Below are positions 1 to 7,320 of a DNA stretch of 7,943 nucleotides, in pieces. The DNA is from Euryarchaeota archaeon UBA229 (GTDB lineage Archaea > Thermoplasmatota > Poseidoniia > Poseidoniales > Poseidoniaceae): assembly GCA_002505355.1 (NCBI GenBank), contig DAUW01000055.1, forward strand, positions 17,164-25,106, in the 5' to 3' direction. The notes beneath the pieces are model-generated. The model saw only the letters and a list, made by a program, of their open reading frames with translations, did not search any database and was not told the origin of the DNA. A program made the position numbers and the translations under genes. Each line of letters begins with the position of its first letter. Position 1 is the stretch's first letter.

Positions 1-2436
1 TTACAAGTAGCATTTCAGACTGGTGAAAAACGCTATGAAGTACACAATGTGACAAGATCTGTCGAGGATGCCCGAAATCTCTTACAGACTAAAGGAATGA
101 GGTTTGGGGTTACTTCATATTTGTTTGCATTAACCGGAATTCTAATTCTGGTATTTGAGTTTCTAATGACTAAGTATGGTATTTCAGAGGGCTACCATGC
201 ACCGTCAATCATTATTGCACTATCGTTCATAGCTATTCCGGCCGTCATCTCCAGCGGCTCATCTTTAGGTGCCCAAGTGGTAAAACCTGTTGGCGCCGGG
301 AAGGCAACACTGCAGAATTCTGATATTTGGCAAGACTACTCATATGTTGTCTTGACATTGAGTTGGATGATTATGGTCAGCGTGATTGCAATTATTCTCA
401 CATCGATTGATATACCTTCATTCAGAGTATTCAGTATCTGTGCATTTGTGGCTTTTTCGCCGGCTGTGTTAGCCTATGGTCGAGTGTTGGGCTCCTCATG
501 GCAAGCATTGAAGCAATCATCAGTCAAAATCGCGAGTGGTCAAGCGTCTCCGTTTCACAACCACACACCGAGCCCAAAACAACAAGCAATTGCTCAAATT
601 GTCAATCTTAACTTGTCTGTTATGCCGTTTATCGCTCTTAATACAATAATCTCAATTTTTGCTTTAGCTGTCGACCCAAACATGTTTACCCATTCAGAAC
701 GTGTTTTGGAACTGCCAGAATATCGAGTGCAATCATCGATTATGGAAGAGGGAGGTATTCTAGGATTCGCCTTGATAGAACTGTTTGCATTCATTCCTGC
801 AGAAGGCATTAGGGTGCCTCTTGTCAATATGGTGTTGTTATTTTTGTTGTTAAACGTTGCACTTATTGGGTTTTTATTTGTCTATGAGGTCGCCAGAATA
901 TTATTTCTTGATGTTCAAGATGTATCAGGTAAAGGCGGAATTAAACTCGCTGATAGCCGATTGCTAAGAGCTGAGCGCAGTCAGCAGGCCAAAGTACTGA
1001 ATTTTTGTTTTACTGGATTCGCAGGCCAGTCAATGTTATTGCTAGGACTAGCAATGATCACTTTTTGGGATTCAAGTTTCCTACCGCAAGGGGCGGCGTG
1101 TGGCTCATGGGAAAATAACCTCTGTACAATAATGGAAAAAGACGCACTAGAGGAATTGACTTGGATGCTATCTTCTGGTGGCCAGGTTGCGTTTGTAGTT
1201 ATTTGGGCAAGGTCGAGAAAAATTGGCTCTCGACTTGAGGATATCTCGTTTGATGCTTCAATGGGGGAAAACCGTGCACGTATGGCCCAACTAGAGGATG
1301 TAATCTATCTCAAACAAAAGGCGATTAGGAAACTAATCACGGATGATTCATGGGACAAGGCGCTAAAACGTATTGACGCAGTAATTGAAGGTCATGGTGA
1401 ACAGTTGGAGGGTCTTGATTTGGTGAGAAAGACCGATGCGATGATGGAAATCAACGCAGCCATGGGTCGCTGGGATGATGCTGAGAATAACGCAGTCTCA
1501 ATATTAGCACTTAGGGGTGGTCGGGAAGCGCAGATTGCGCGGCTAATCTTGGTTGCTGCTAGTTTGAGCCAACGTGACTTCGCAGAGGCCAAACCCAGAC
1601 TGGCGTTATTGCCTGACGATGACATTGAAGCGGCTAGATTACAATGGTTTGCGTCATTGATGCAACCAAAGAAAAGAAAGCTTGATGAGAAATTAAAATC
1701 ACTACTTGCAGTCGATCCGTTGATGAAGAGAAATATCGATTTGATAAAACGATACCGGGACGGCATTGCGGCCACCGAATTGAATTACCGCCAAGACCCA
1801 GCAGATCGATTAATACTGCTTGGAGACGTTGCGCGGTTAAGGCTTGTTGGTAAGTCCGAATATGCACTTAACATGCTGGAGCGATACATGAAGCAGTATG
1901 AACTTACAGATTGGGTTCATGGAGGAGTGGTTTGTGCATTGCTTCATCTGGATGAAGGACGGGTCTTGACCGCGACAAATATTGCTGAAAATCTCGCTAA
2001 AAACCAATCCAGACACCCTCATTTACGAAGTTTATTGCGCCACTTAGAGTCTATAGGGGAAGCAATATCAGCAACTAGCGAGCCAACTGGTATCGAGTGG
2101 CTGAGAGACTCGGGGCTAGACTGGGTGAATGCTTGGCCATATCGACATACGGTAACCCCAGCACCTGCTTTGGTTACCAAAGAATTACAAAAGCATGCAT
2201 GGCAAGCAAATGGTTGGATTGCATTTGGTAATGAGACAGTGTTTGACCGAGCTAAGAATAAAACCTCTGCTGGCTGGAAATTATTATCCGAATACAAACA
2301 TGAAGGAGACTTTCCTGCTTGCCTATTCACTCACATGTATGGAATTGTCGTGACAATTGGTGGTATGCCAGTTGATTTGGGCTTGCCGGGTGACATCGAC
2401 CTCGTTGAGATTGAAAAGTCTGGATTAATTGTCTGA
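1..2436 (+). CDS. Multi-pass membrane protein with cytoplasmic TPR-like C-terminal half, function unknown (5' end probably cut by window)
   Basis: I do not recognise a family. The frame is open from base 1, and the 16 codons before the GTG at 49 read like coding sequence, so the true start may lie outside the window. GTG 49 (795 residues) has no convincing Shine-Dalgarno; ATG 97 (residue 17) is another option. Numbering from GTG 49, hydrophobic segments lie near residues 21-40, 51-70, 98-119, 126-146, 185-208, 258-287, 316-340 and 372-388. Eight helices put both ends in the cytoplasm, and the basic stretches at 304-315 and 387-395 then fall inside. Cys351 and Cys359 lie in an outer loop and could form a disulfide. 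Residues about 410-670 are alpha-helical with short repeats of TPR/solenoid character (for example WDKALKRIDAVIEG at 435-448 and RWDDAENNAVSILALRG at 474-490), suggesting a protein-docking surface. The last ~115 residues are an unassigned region rich in Trp. The gene ends flush against convergent serS. The coding call is firm; the function is unknown. Confidence 0.85.
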   Translation, partial: LQVAFQTGEKRYEVHNVTRSVEDARNLLQTKGMRFGVTSYLFALTGILILVFEFLMTKYGISEGYHAPSIIIALSFIAIPAVISSGSSLGAQVVKPVGAGKATLQNSDIWQDYSYVVLTLSWMIMVSVIAIILTSIDIPSFRVFSICAFVAFSPAVLAYGRVLGSSWQALKQSSVKIASGQASPFHNHTPSPKQQAIAQIVNLNLSVMPFIALNTIISIFALAVDPNMFTHSERVLELPEYRVQSSIMEEGGILGFALIELFAFIPAEGIRVPLVNMVLLFLLLNVALIGFLFVYEVARILFLDVQDVSGKGGIKLADSRLLRAERSQQAKVLNFCFTGFAGQSMLLLGLAMITFWDSSFLPQGAACGSWENNLCTIMEKDALEELTWMLSSGGQVAFVVIWARSRKIGSRLEDISFDASMGENRARMAQLEDVIYLKQKAIRKLITDDSWDKALKRIDAVIEGHGEQLEGLDLVRKTDAMMEINAAMGRWDDAENNAVSILALRGGREAQIARLILVAASLSQRDFAEAKPRLALLPDDDIEAARLQWFASLMQPKKRKLDEKLKSLLAVDPLMKRNIDLIKRYRDGIAATELNYRQDPADRLILLGDVARLRLVGKSEYALNMLERYMKQYELTDWVHGGVVCALLHLDEGRVLTATNIAENLAKNQSRHPHLRSLLRHLESIGEAISATSEPTGIEWLRDSGLDWVNAWPYRHTVTPAPALVTKELQKHAWQANGWIAFGNETVFDRAKNKTSAGWKLLSEYKHEGDFPACLFTHMYGIVVTIGGMPVDLGLPGDIDLVEIEKSGLIV

Positions 2437-3729
2437 TTATCCCCAATTACATGGTTCGAGAATAGTTTGACCGCCCATGAACGGGACCAAGGCCTCGGGT
2501 ATTGACACTCTCCCATCAGGTAGTTGGTATTGTTCCATTATCGCAACTAGGGCTCGTGATGTAGCAACGGCGGTAGAGTTCAGTGTGTGGACTATTGGCT
2601 GGTTAGCATGGCCCGGCTGGCCATACTTTATTTGCAGACGGTTCGCTTGGTAGTCGGTGCAATTTGAGCAAGACACAATTTCTTTGTATTGACCTGCTCC
2701 TGGTAACCATGCTTCTAAGTCATACTTCCTAGCAGCAACGGTGCCCATATCACCAGTACAAATGTTCACAACCTCATAATGCAATCCTAAATCATTCCAC
2801 AAATCGACACAATTCTGCAGTAATTCCTCATGTATATCCCAAGAATCCTCAGGCTTCGCAATTACAATCTGTTCTACTTTAGTAAATTGGTGAACCCGCC
2901 AAATCCCAAGGTCAGACTGCCCGTGAGAACCAACCTCCCGTCGGAAACATGGGGAAACCCCTACTACCCGCAAAGGCAGTTGATCTTCTGGAATTGTTTC
3001 ACCCATGTACATAGCAGTAAGCGGATGTTCAGATGTTGCAATCATATAATATCTATCTGGTTCGATTCCGTACATGACTGTCTCAAAATCGCTCAAATCG
3101 GTAACTCCTTCGTAGGCTTGACGATTCATCATTACCGGTGGCTGGACGAAGGTGTAGCCCCGCTGGCGAATAAAGTCAACTGCATAAGTCTGAAGCGCTA
3201 ATTCTAATCTTGCTAAGTCACCTTTTAGGAAGTAAAATCTGCTACCGGTTATTTTAGCCGCTCGTTTTAGATCTACCCATTTATTGAGGGCAATCAACTC
3301 GTTATGAGTTCTCGGTTCAAAATTAAACTCCGGCTTCTGTCCATGGACACTGTGAACCGTGTTACCCGATTCATCGCTTCCAACAGGCACGGCCTCATGT
3401 AGTATGTTCGGTATTGACATGCGGATTTTATCTCGCTGTTCTAGAGCTAACAGGGTTCTTTCTTCTAAGTCTGAGATTTCCTTGCCTAGCGAGGCTACCT
3501 CTGACAGAATTGCTTGAGCCTGTGCTTCATCGCCTGACTTCTTTGCTTCGCTAATTCCTTTTGCCGCAATGTTCTTTTTTTGGCGGAGTTGGTTGGTTTG
3601 ATGTTGCAAACTTAGCCACAGCTGATCGAGTTCAATGACTTGATTTATGTTGTCATGATTGAGGCCACGTTTGTCATGGTCAGCACGAATTATATTTTGA
3701 TTGTCTCTAAACTTATGAATATCTAACAT
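2437..3729 (-). CDS. serS: Serine--tRNA ligase (seryl-tRNA synthetase, class II)
   Basis: This cytosolic enzyme charges tRNA-Ser (and tRNA-Sec where present) with serine, using ATP. The 430-residue length is normal for the common bacterial/eukaryotic-type SerRS and unlike the divergent methanogen-type enzyme. Residues ~27-105 form the charged helical hairpin (coiled coil) that grips the long variable arm of tRNA-Ser. The class II catalytic core follows: a TSE serine-binding motif at 232-234, motif 2 with CFRREVGS at 261-268 (Arg263 being the likely ATP-contacting Arg), the segment YKEIVSCSNCTDYQANR at 348-364, and motif 3 from about 384 with Arg392, running into PEALVPFMGG at 411-420. No key residue appears to be missing. 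ATG 3729 is preceded by a strong Shine-Dalgarno that overlaps the TGA of the upstream protease gene, so the two genes are probably co-transcribed and may be translationally coupled. The TAA stop directly abuts the TGA of the convergent gene on the other strand. Confidence 0.97.
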   Translation of the reverse strand: MLDIHKFRDNQNIIRADHDKRGLNHDNINQVIELDQLWLSLQHQTNQLRQKKNIAAKGISEAKKSGDEAQAQAILSEVASLGKEISDLEERTLLALEQRDKIRMSIPNILHEAVPVGSDESGNTVHSVHGQKPEFNFEPRTHNELIALNKWVDLKRAAKITGSRFYFLKGDLARLELALQTYAVDFIRQRGYTFVQPPVMMNRQAYEGVTDLSDFETVMYGIEPDRYYMIATSEHPLTAMYMGETIPEDQLPLRVVGVSPCFRREVGSHGQSDLGIWRVHQFTKVEQIVIAKPEDSWDIHEELLQNCVDLWNDLGLHYEVVNICTGDMGTVAARKYDLEAWLPGAGQYKEIVSCSNCTDYQANRLQIKYGQPGHANQPIVHTLNSTAVATSRALVAIMEQYQLPDGRVSIPEALVPFMGGQTILEPCNWG

Positions 3730-3733
3730 GTAA

Positions 3734-3740
3734 CCACCTC
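3734..3740 (-). promoter_or_regulatory. Shine-Dalgarno site of serS overlapping the upstream stop codon
   Basis: On the minus strand the sequence reads TGAGGTGGTTACATG. GAGGTG is a near-perfect match to the anti-SD sequence, lies 5-6 nt before the serS ATG and shares bases with the TGA of the protease gene. This fixes the serS start and suggests termination-reinitiation coupling. It is the only strong SD in the window. Confidence 0.8.
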
Positions 3741-5913
3741 AAAGCGAAATTCCAAGATTAAATATCTCAGTGCCCATAAAAATTAGACCGCCAACGATAT
3801 ACCCCAATATAGCACCACCATTGAGTAGCGGCAAGCCAGCCTGTGCCTTGCCCCTTGCAACATAAGTCATTAATGCTAGATAGCCAAGTAGTGAACCCGC
3901 TAGAGCAAACATGGCGATGGCAAATGAGTTGTCACTATCTAACCACTGGACTGCTGATAACACCAACATACCAGGGAAGATTATATCTCCGAGACCCATG
4001 AACAACGCTTCACTATTTTTCTTCTTGACCATTTTTTGCGGGGGTAATTCCTTCGCTGGTTGAACAACTTCTGTCTTATCGACCATCTTAGTTTTCTCAT
4101 TTTTGAATGAATATCCCTTGTCTTGGGGAGCTACCAGTAATATTGGCAACTGCAAACCAATCATGGTGTCTGCAAGCTCTAGCATATGTTTTGAACGATA
4201 TACTGCCCATGCGTCATACACTGCCGCCAAAATCATGAAGATCATGATTAAACCTGGGACGAATGCTACGCCTAACATAACAATCACCCCGGCCCCCACT
4301 AGAACACCTACAGTATTAACAACATACCACTCGCTGTGGACATAAAGTAACGCCATTAGCAATAGTGCTAAGAAGACTCCCACAAAGAATGGAATATCAT
4401 ACAGTTGTAAACCGTCTAGACTGTACATATCATCATCAATTAATCCTCCACTAACCGAGTTTGCTGATACTGCATAGAAATAATCACTATCATTATCAGA
4501 CGCAAATACCCCGTGCTTGAAGCCATTTTCGACGGCAAAAGAAATGCGGTTTTTCAATAGCTGAGTGTGAAGCCAATATGCCTCATCACTTCCAGCGATT
4601 AATAGGTCAGTGTAGCCAGAATTATCCAGGTCTGTTATTTGCACTTGAGTTACTGCATCAACCAAACCGTTTACATTCATTTTTTCTTGTATAGTAAATT
4701 GCCCCGTGTCTCCTTTAGTGCCGTCCCACTCCCAGCCAGTTACGTTACCGTTGGCCTCACCGACGATCAATAATCCCGATTGCCCGTTATTATCCGAGAT
4801 ATTGCTGTCTGACCATGGCGAGTGCCCAAAATCAGTTCCTGTTATGACTTCCTCTGAGTAATATTCGAATTCAATTGGCATTAGTTCATTTTCTAGACTG
4901 GATTTGGTAGTTTGTAACGCCATGACCATTGCGGTTTTGTCGGTTGTCAGTAGGAGCCTATCATCAGCGATATGTTTTGCTTCGATGAAACTGTCTCCGT
5001 AGTTGACATAACTAGGCAGCACCCAATTCGCTTGAGGTGGGAGCAATGATCCAGTGTTTTCACTAATCATGTGATAATAAACATCACCGGCATTAGAAAA
5101 TATATACACTCCGTCCATTGCCATTACTGCCATGTTGCAATTATACCCATTTGGCATGCCAATTTGCAGTACACCTTGACCATCGAGATAATGACACGGG
5201 AATACGTGATCAATTAATCCGGTATCCGTATCGATTACCCAGATCCATGCAGTATTTGTCACAGTAAGATAATTTCCCGATTCTACGATCCGTAGATTCT
5301 CAAAATCGCCAGTTGGTAGTCGAGTAAAATTGGTGGTCCATTGTGCCTGATTCATTGCTAGAGATGCTGGTGTGTAGTATGATATTGAATCTTCCCAATT
5401 GGTGAAATTACCGACTAATTCATGCGTAAGAAACCCGGTTGTTCCGAGGTCTGCGACGTATTCTCCAGTATAAGAAAACGATTCTTCATACTGAAATTCT
5501 TCGATGTCAAAATCAATGACAAACATGTGCATTAAGGGGACTGTAGTATACATTAACGCGATAGTTAATACCCCCATAATACCGTACTTGATTACCCAAT
5601 CTTTCTTGTATCGAGCTAGGGCAATTACTGCTGCAGTAAAAATGAAAATCATCACAAGTTCCAGGAAAATGAATCTAACCTGTGTCGCTCCTGCTTCACC
5701 AAATGCGTGTAATTCGGCAATGTCATACCATGGTCGAATGAACAGTGCTAAAACAATGGTGACTATGAACATTAGAACCATGCCGAACATCGACGTCATC
5801 TGTTCTTTCATCAAAGAAATGACGCTGGTCTCGTTCACTAGCTCCTCTTCGATTAATGCAAATCTAGCATCGGCAGTGTCACGCCCATCGCCGGGGTTAA
5901 CTGCTTCGCTCAT
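3739..5913 (-). CDS. Presenilin/signal-peptide-peptidase-like GxGD intramembrane aspartyl protease with inserted extracytoplasmic beta-propeller-like domain
   Basis: Members of this superfamily cut substrate helices inside the membrane with two aspartates. Both are visible: VYDAW (Asp567) in helix 6 and GLGD (640-643, Asp643) in helix 7. AGLPLLNGG (692-700) in the last helix stands where presenilin has its PAL motif and resembles archaeal SPP-like proteins (the DUF1119/PF06550 type, by memory). Helices lie at about 42-60, 80-100, 109-132, 506-525, 529-547, 551-573, 636-656, 663-687 and 693-713, giving the canonical nine. With a cytoplasmic N-terminus, the Lys-rich helix 6-7 loop (~597-633) is inside and residues 133-505 are outside. 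That outer part is the oddity: archaeal homologues as I know them are much shorter and lack it. It holds repeated propeller-type strands, an FG-GAP-like acidic loop, five N-glycosylation sequons and the protein's only two cysteines. ATG 5913 has no Shine-Dalgarno, so the mRNA may be leaderless. serS follows 9 bp downstream. The protease assignment is strong; substrates are unknown. Confidence 0.9.
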   Translation of the reverse strand: MSEAVNPGDGRDTADARFALIEEELVNETSVISLMKEQMTSMFGMVLMFIVTIVLALFIRPWYDIAELHAFGEAGATQVRFIFLELVMIFIFTAAVIALARYKKDWVIKYGIMGVLTIALMYTTVPLMHMFVIDFDIEEFQYEESFSYTGEYVADLGTTGFLTHELVGNFTNWEDSISYYTPASLAMNQAQWTTNFTRLPTGDFENLRIVESGNYLTVTNTAWIWVIDTDTGLIDHVFPCHYLDGQGVLQIGMPNGYNCNMAVMAMDGVYIFSNAGDVYYHMISENTGSLLPPQANWVLPSYVNYGDSFIEAKHIADDRLLLTTDKTAMVMALQTTKSSLENELMPIEFEYYSEEVITGTDFGHSPWSDSNISDNNGQSGLLIVGEANGNVTGWEWDGTKGDTGQFTIQEKMNVNGLVDAVTQVQITDLDNSGYTDLLIAGSDEAYWLHTQLLKNRISFAVENGFKHGVFASDNDSDYFYAVSANSVSGGLIDDDMYSLDGLQLYDIPFFVGVFLALLLMALLYVHSEWYVVNTVGVLVGAGVIVMLGVAFVPGLIMIFMILAAVYDAWAVYRSKHMLELADTMIGLQLPILLVAPQDKGYSFKNEKTKMVDKTEVVQPAKELPPQKMVKKKNSEALFMGLGDIIFPGMLVLSAVQWLDSDNSFAIAMFALAGSLLGYLALMTYVARGKAQAGLPLLNGGAILGYIVGGLIFMGTEIFNLGISL
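4399..5517 (-). other. Encoded extracytoplasmic insertion domain, probable beta-propeller (residues ~133-505 of the protease)
   Basis: Recurring units of hydrophobic strand, turn, aromatic strand and Asp/Thr/Gly turn begin near residues 215 (YLTVTN...WVIDTDTG), 268 (GVYIFSNAGDVYYH), 319 (RLLLTTDKTAMVMAL), 380 (GLLIVGEANGNVTGW), 436 (DLLIAGSDEAYWL) and 470 (FASDNDSDYFYAVSA). Most are 50-61 residues apart, as expected for PQQ/FG-GAP-type propeller blades. ITDLDNSGYTDLL at 426-438 is a good FG-GAP/calcium-loop match, and ISDNNGQSGLLIVG at 372-385 is a weaker copy. Sequons are at Asn169, 195, 371, 390 and 474. Cys240 and Cys259 may form a disulfide. The fold is inferred from pattern only; the blade number (about six) is uncertain. 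Confidence 0.65.
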
Positions 5914-5992
5914 GCTCTAGCGTGTGTGCTCTATCTTTTGAGGGAATCGCTTTTGCTGTTTGTGATAGACGTCTCTCGCCAATTATTATCCC
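5914..5992. promoter_or_regulatory. Divergent intergenic region between the protease and folC
   Basis: These 79 bp separate two divergently oriented genes and must hold at least part of both promoters. Neither start has a Shine-Dalgarno, which favours leaderless or near-leaderless mRNAs. For the minus-strand gene the best candidate box is AAAAGATA (5939-5932), about 20-25 bp before ATG 5913, but it is a poor TATA match. An 8-bp perfect palindrome AGACGTCT sits at 5967-5974 and could be an operator, though a palindrome this short often occurs by chance. Confidence 0.5.
5981..5989 (+). promoter_or_regulatory. Possible TATA-like box for folC
   Basis: AATTATTAT is the most AT-rich stretch of the divergent spacer. 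It is only 4-12 bp before ATG 5993, too close for a promoter of that start, but its centre is about 29 bp before the in-frame ATG at 6014. That is the archaeal TATA spacing expected if the mRNA is leaderless and starts at 6014. The match is degenerate and no BRE is evident. Confidence 0.3.
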
Positions 5993-7303
5993 ATGGCTTC
6001 TCCTAGCCTTATCATGGCCAAAAATTCCGCCATTCGAGCATGGCTGGAATCAACTAAAACTCAAGGAATGGCTCTAGGCTTAGAAAATACCATAGCAATA
6101 ATTGACCATTTGGGCATTAGTTTAGATAAAACAACAATCATACACGTGGCGGGGAGTAACGGCAAAGGCACTCTGTGCTCACTGATGGCAGCAAGCCTAA
6201 CCTTAGCCAACGCCTCAAACCTATTATTCTCTTCACCGCATCTTTGTCGGGTAGAGGAGCGCATACGATTGAACGGACGCCCTACAGCGTCAAGTAACTT
6301 TGATGATGCGGTAAGCGCTGTTGAGGCCGCAGCGCAAAAATTATCCATTAAACCAACTTTTTTTGAGACTACCTTCATTACTGCAATGATTATTGCCGAT
6401 AAATTCTGTCCGAAGTATTTGATTCTAGAAACCGGCTTGGGCGGGAGATTAGACGCAACTAGATGTGCTCCTGCAGACCTATCGGTTCTTACTTCGATAA
6501 CAACTGAACACACCGATATCCTAGGGAATGACATCAATCAAATTATAGCAGAAAAGGCGGCTATTGCAAGGCCTGGAAAACCAATGATTGTACGACAAAT
6601 GGATACCCCAATGTTCAACCAAACTATCTTGAAAAGCGCAAGTAATTGTGCCAAGTTGGAACTTGGCGAGGCTGACGTCAAAGCAGACTGCCACTTTGTC
6701 ACAATACCCAAAGAAGTGACTGCACTAGATGAGGCTGAAATACTAGCAAGAGCCTGTTTCGAAGTGTTGTCAATCGATGCTTCGATGATTGCTGATGCCA
6801 AAGCCAAACTAAATTGGCCGGCTCGAATGCAGGTTGTTATTTTGGAGACTGGGCACAGATTCATCCTTGATGCGGCGCATAATCCATCTGGACTGGTGAG
6901 GGTTAAACAACAACTTGTTGAACAAGGTAAATTTGCTAATGATGATGATAGGTTGTCACTTATTTTTGGTACATCGCCTCAACAAAATCTTACTTCTATG
7001 CTTGATGAGGCTTTATCGATTTGCAGTAGGTTTTCCAGCGCTGAGGTATTTTTAACCAAGCCGGAAGGTGGCAGATACCCACCAGTCGAACCTGATGAAT
7101 TAGCCCTATTCGACTGGCAAAACTGTCGAGTTCATGTGCACGACGACTATCGTACCGTTATGGAGATTATTATCAACCAAGAACCCGAAGATGTGGGGAA
7201 CATTTTGTCAATCGGTTCACTTTACCTACAGGGCAACATCTTATCTTATCTCGGAAAAGATTCCACTGAAGAATTAAGTTTACTGCCGAAGCAATCAAAT
7301 TGA
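5993..7303 (+). CDS. folC: Folylpolyglutamate synthase / dihydrofolate synthase (FolC, Mur ligase family)
   Basis: FolC adds glutamates to reduced folates by ATP-dependent ligation, retaining the cofactor in the cell and raising its affinity for folate enzymes; many members also join dihydropteroate to glutamate. At 436 residues it is full length. The ATP-binding P-loop is HVAGSNGKGT (51-60). SSPHL (80-84) fits the family's substrate loop. ETGLGGRLDAT (146-156), TEHTDILG (171-178) and AEKAAIARPG (186-195, Lys188 in the position of the carbamylated lysine) are signature segments of the central domain. The C-terminal domain begins near WPARM (275-279), with LDAAHNPSG (292-300), and ends with the family-type GSLYLQG (408-414). 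ATG 5993 gives the longest frame but lacks an SD. ATG 6014 (residue 8) still leaves a complete enzyme and better fits a leaderless promoter. It is followed 17 bp later by the deaminase gene on the same strand. Whether it has synthase activity, polyglutamylase activity or both cannot be read from sequence. Confidence 0.95.
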   Translation: MASPSLIMAKNSAIRAWLESTKTQGMALGLENTIAIIDHLGISLDKTTIIHVAGSNGKGTLCSLMAASLTLANASNLLFSSPHLCRVEERIRLNGRPTASSNFDDAVSAVEAAAQKLSIKPTFFETTFITAMIIADKFCPKYLILETGLGGRLDATRCAPADLSVLTSITTEHTDILGNDINQIIAEKAAIARPGKPMIVRQMDTPMFNQTILKSASNCAKLELGEADVKADCHFVTIPKEVTALDEAEILARACFEVLSIDASMIADAKAKLNWPARMQVVILETGHRFILDAAHNPSGLVRVKQQLVEQGKFANDDDRLSLIFGTSPQQNLTSMLDEALSICSRFSSAEVFLTKPEGGRYPPVEPDELALFDWQNCRVHVHDDYRTVMEIIINQEPEDVGNILSIGSLYLQGNILSYLGKDSTEELSLLPKQSN

Positions 7304-7320
7304 GGGGCACCTAGGACGGG

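Noticed and set aside
1392..1775. Minus-strand open frame of 127 codons inside gene 1
   Set aside because: It is Ser/Ala-rich antisense of the helical repeat region and overlaps other shadow frames on the same strand. There is no support for expression.
2830..3201. Plus-strand open frame of 123 codons inside serS
   Set aside because: It lies antisense to the conserved catalytic core of SerRS, shows no recognisable domain and has no promoter or SD. It is a shadow frame.
4234..4250. ATCATG repeated twice around AAG, possible inverted/direct repeat
   Set aside because: It lies in the protease coding sequence and is explained by Met-Ile codons in a transmembrane helix.
5504..5920. Plus-strand open frame of 138 codons antisense to the protease N-terminus
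   Set aside because: It mirrors the hydrophobic helix-coding region of the protease and is low in complexity (Met/Ile/Thr-rich), as expected for antisense of membrane-protein codons. No start signal is seen.
5967..5974. Palindrome AGACGTCT in the divergent spacer as an operator
   Set aside because: Eight bases with no extended symmetry is too short to call a regulator site without a second copy or conservation.
6061..6537. Minus-strand open frame of 158 codons inside folC
   Set aside because: It is antisense to the P-loop and the ETGLGGRLDAT region of FolC, which are clearly the selected frame. No family features are seen in the antisense product.
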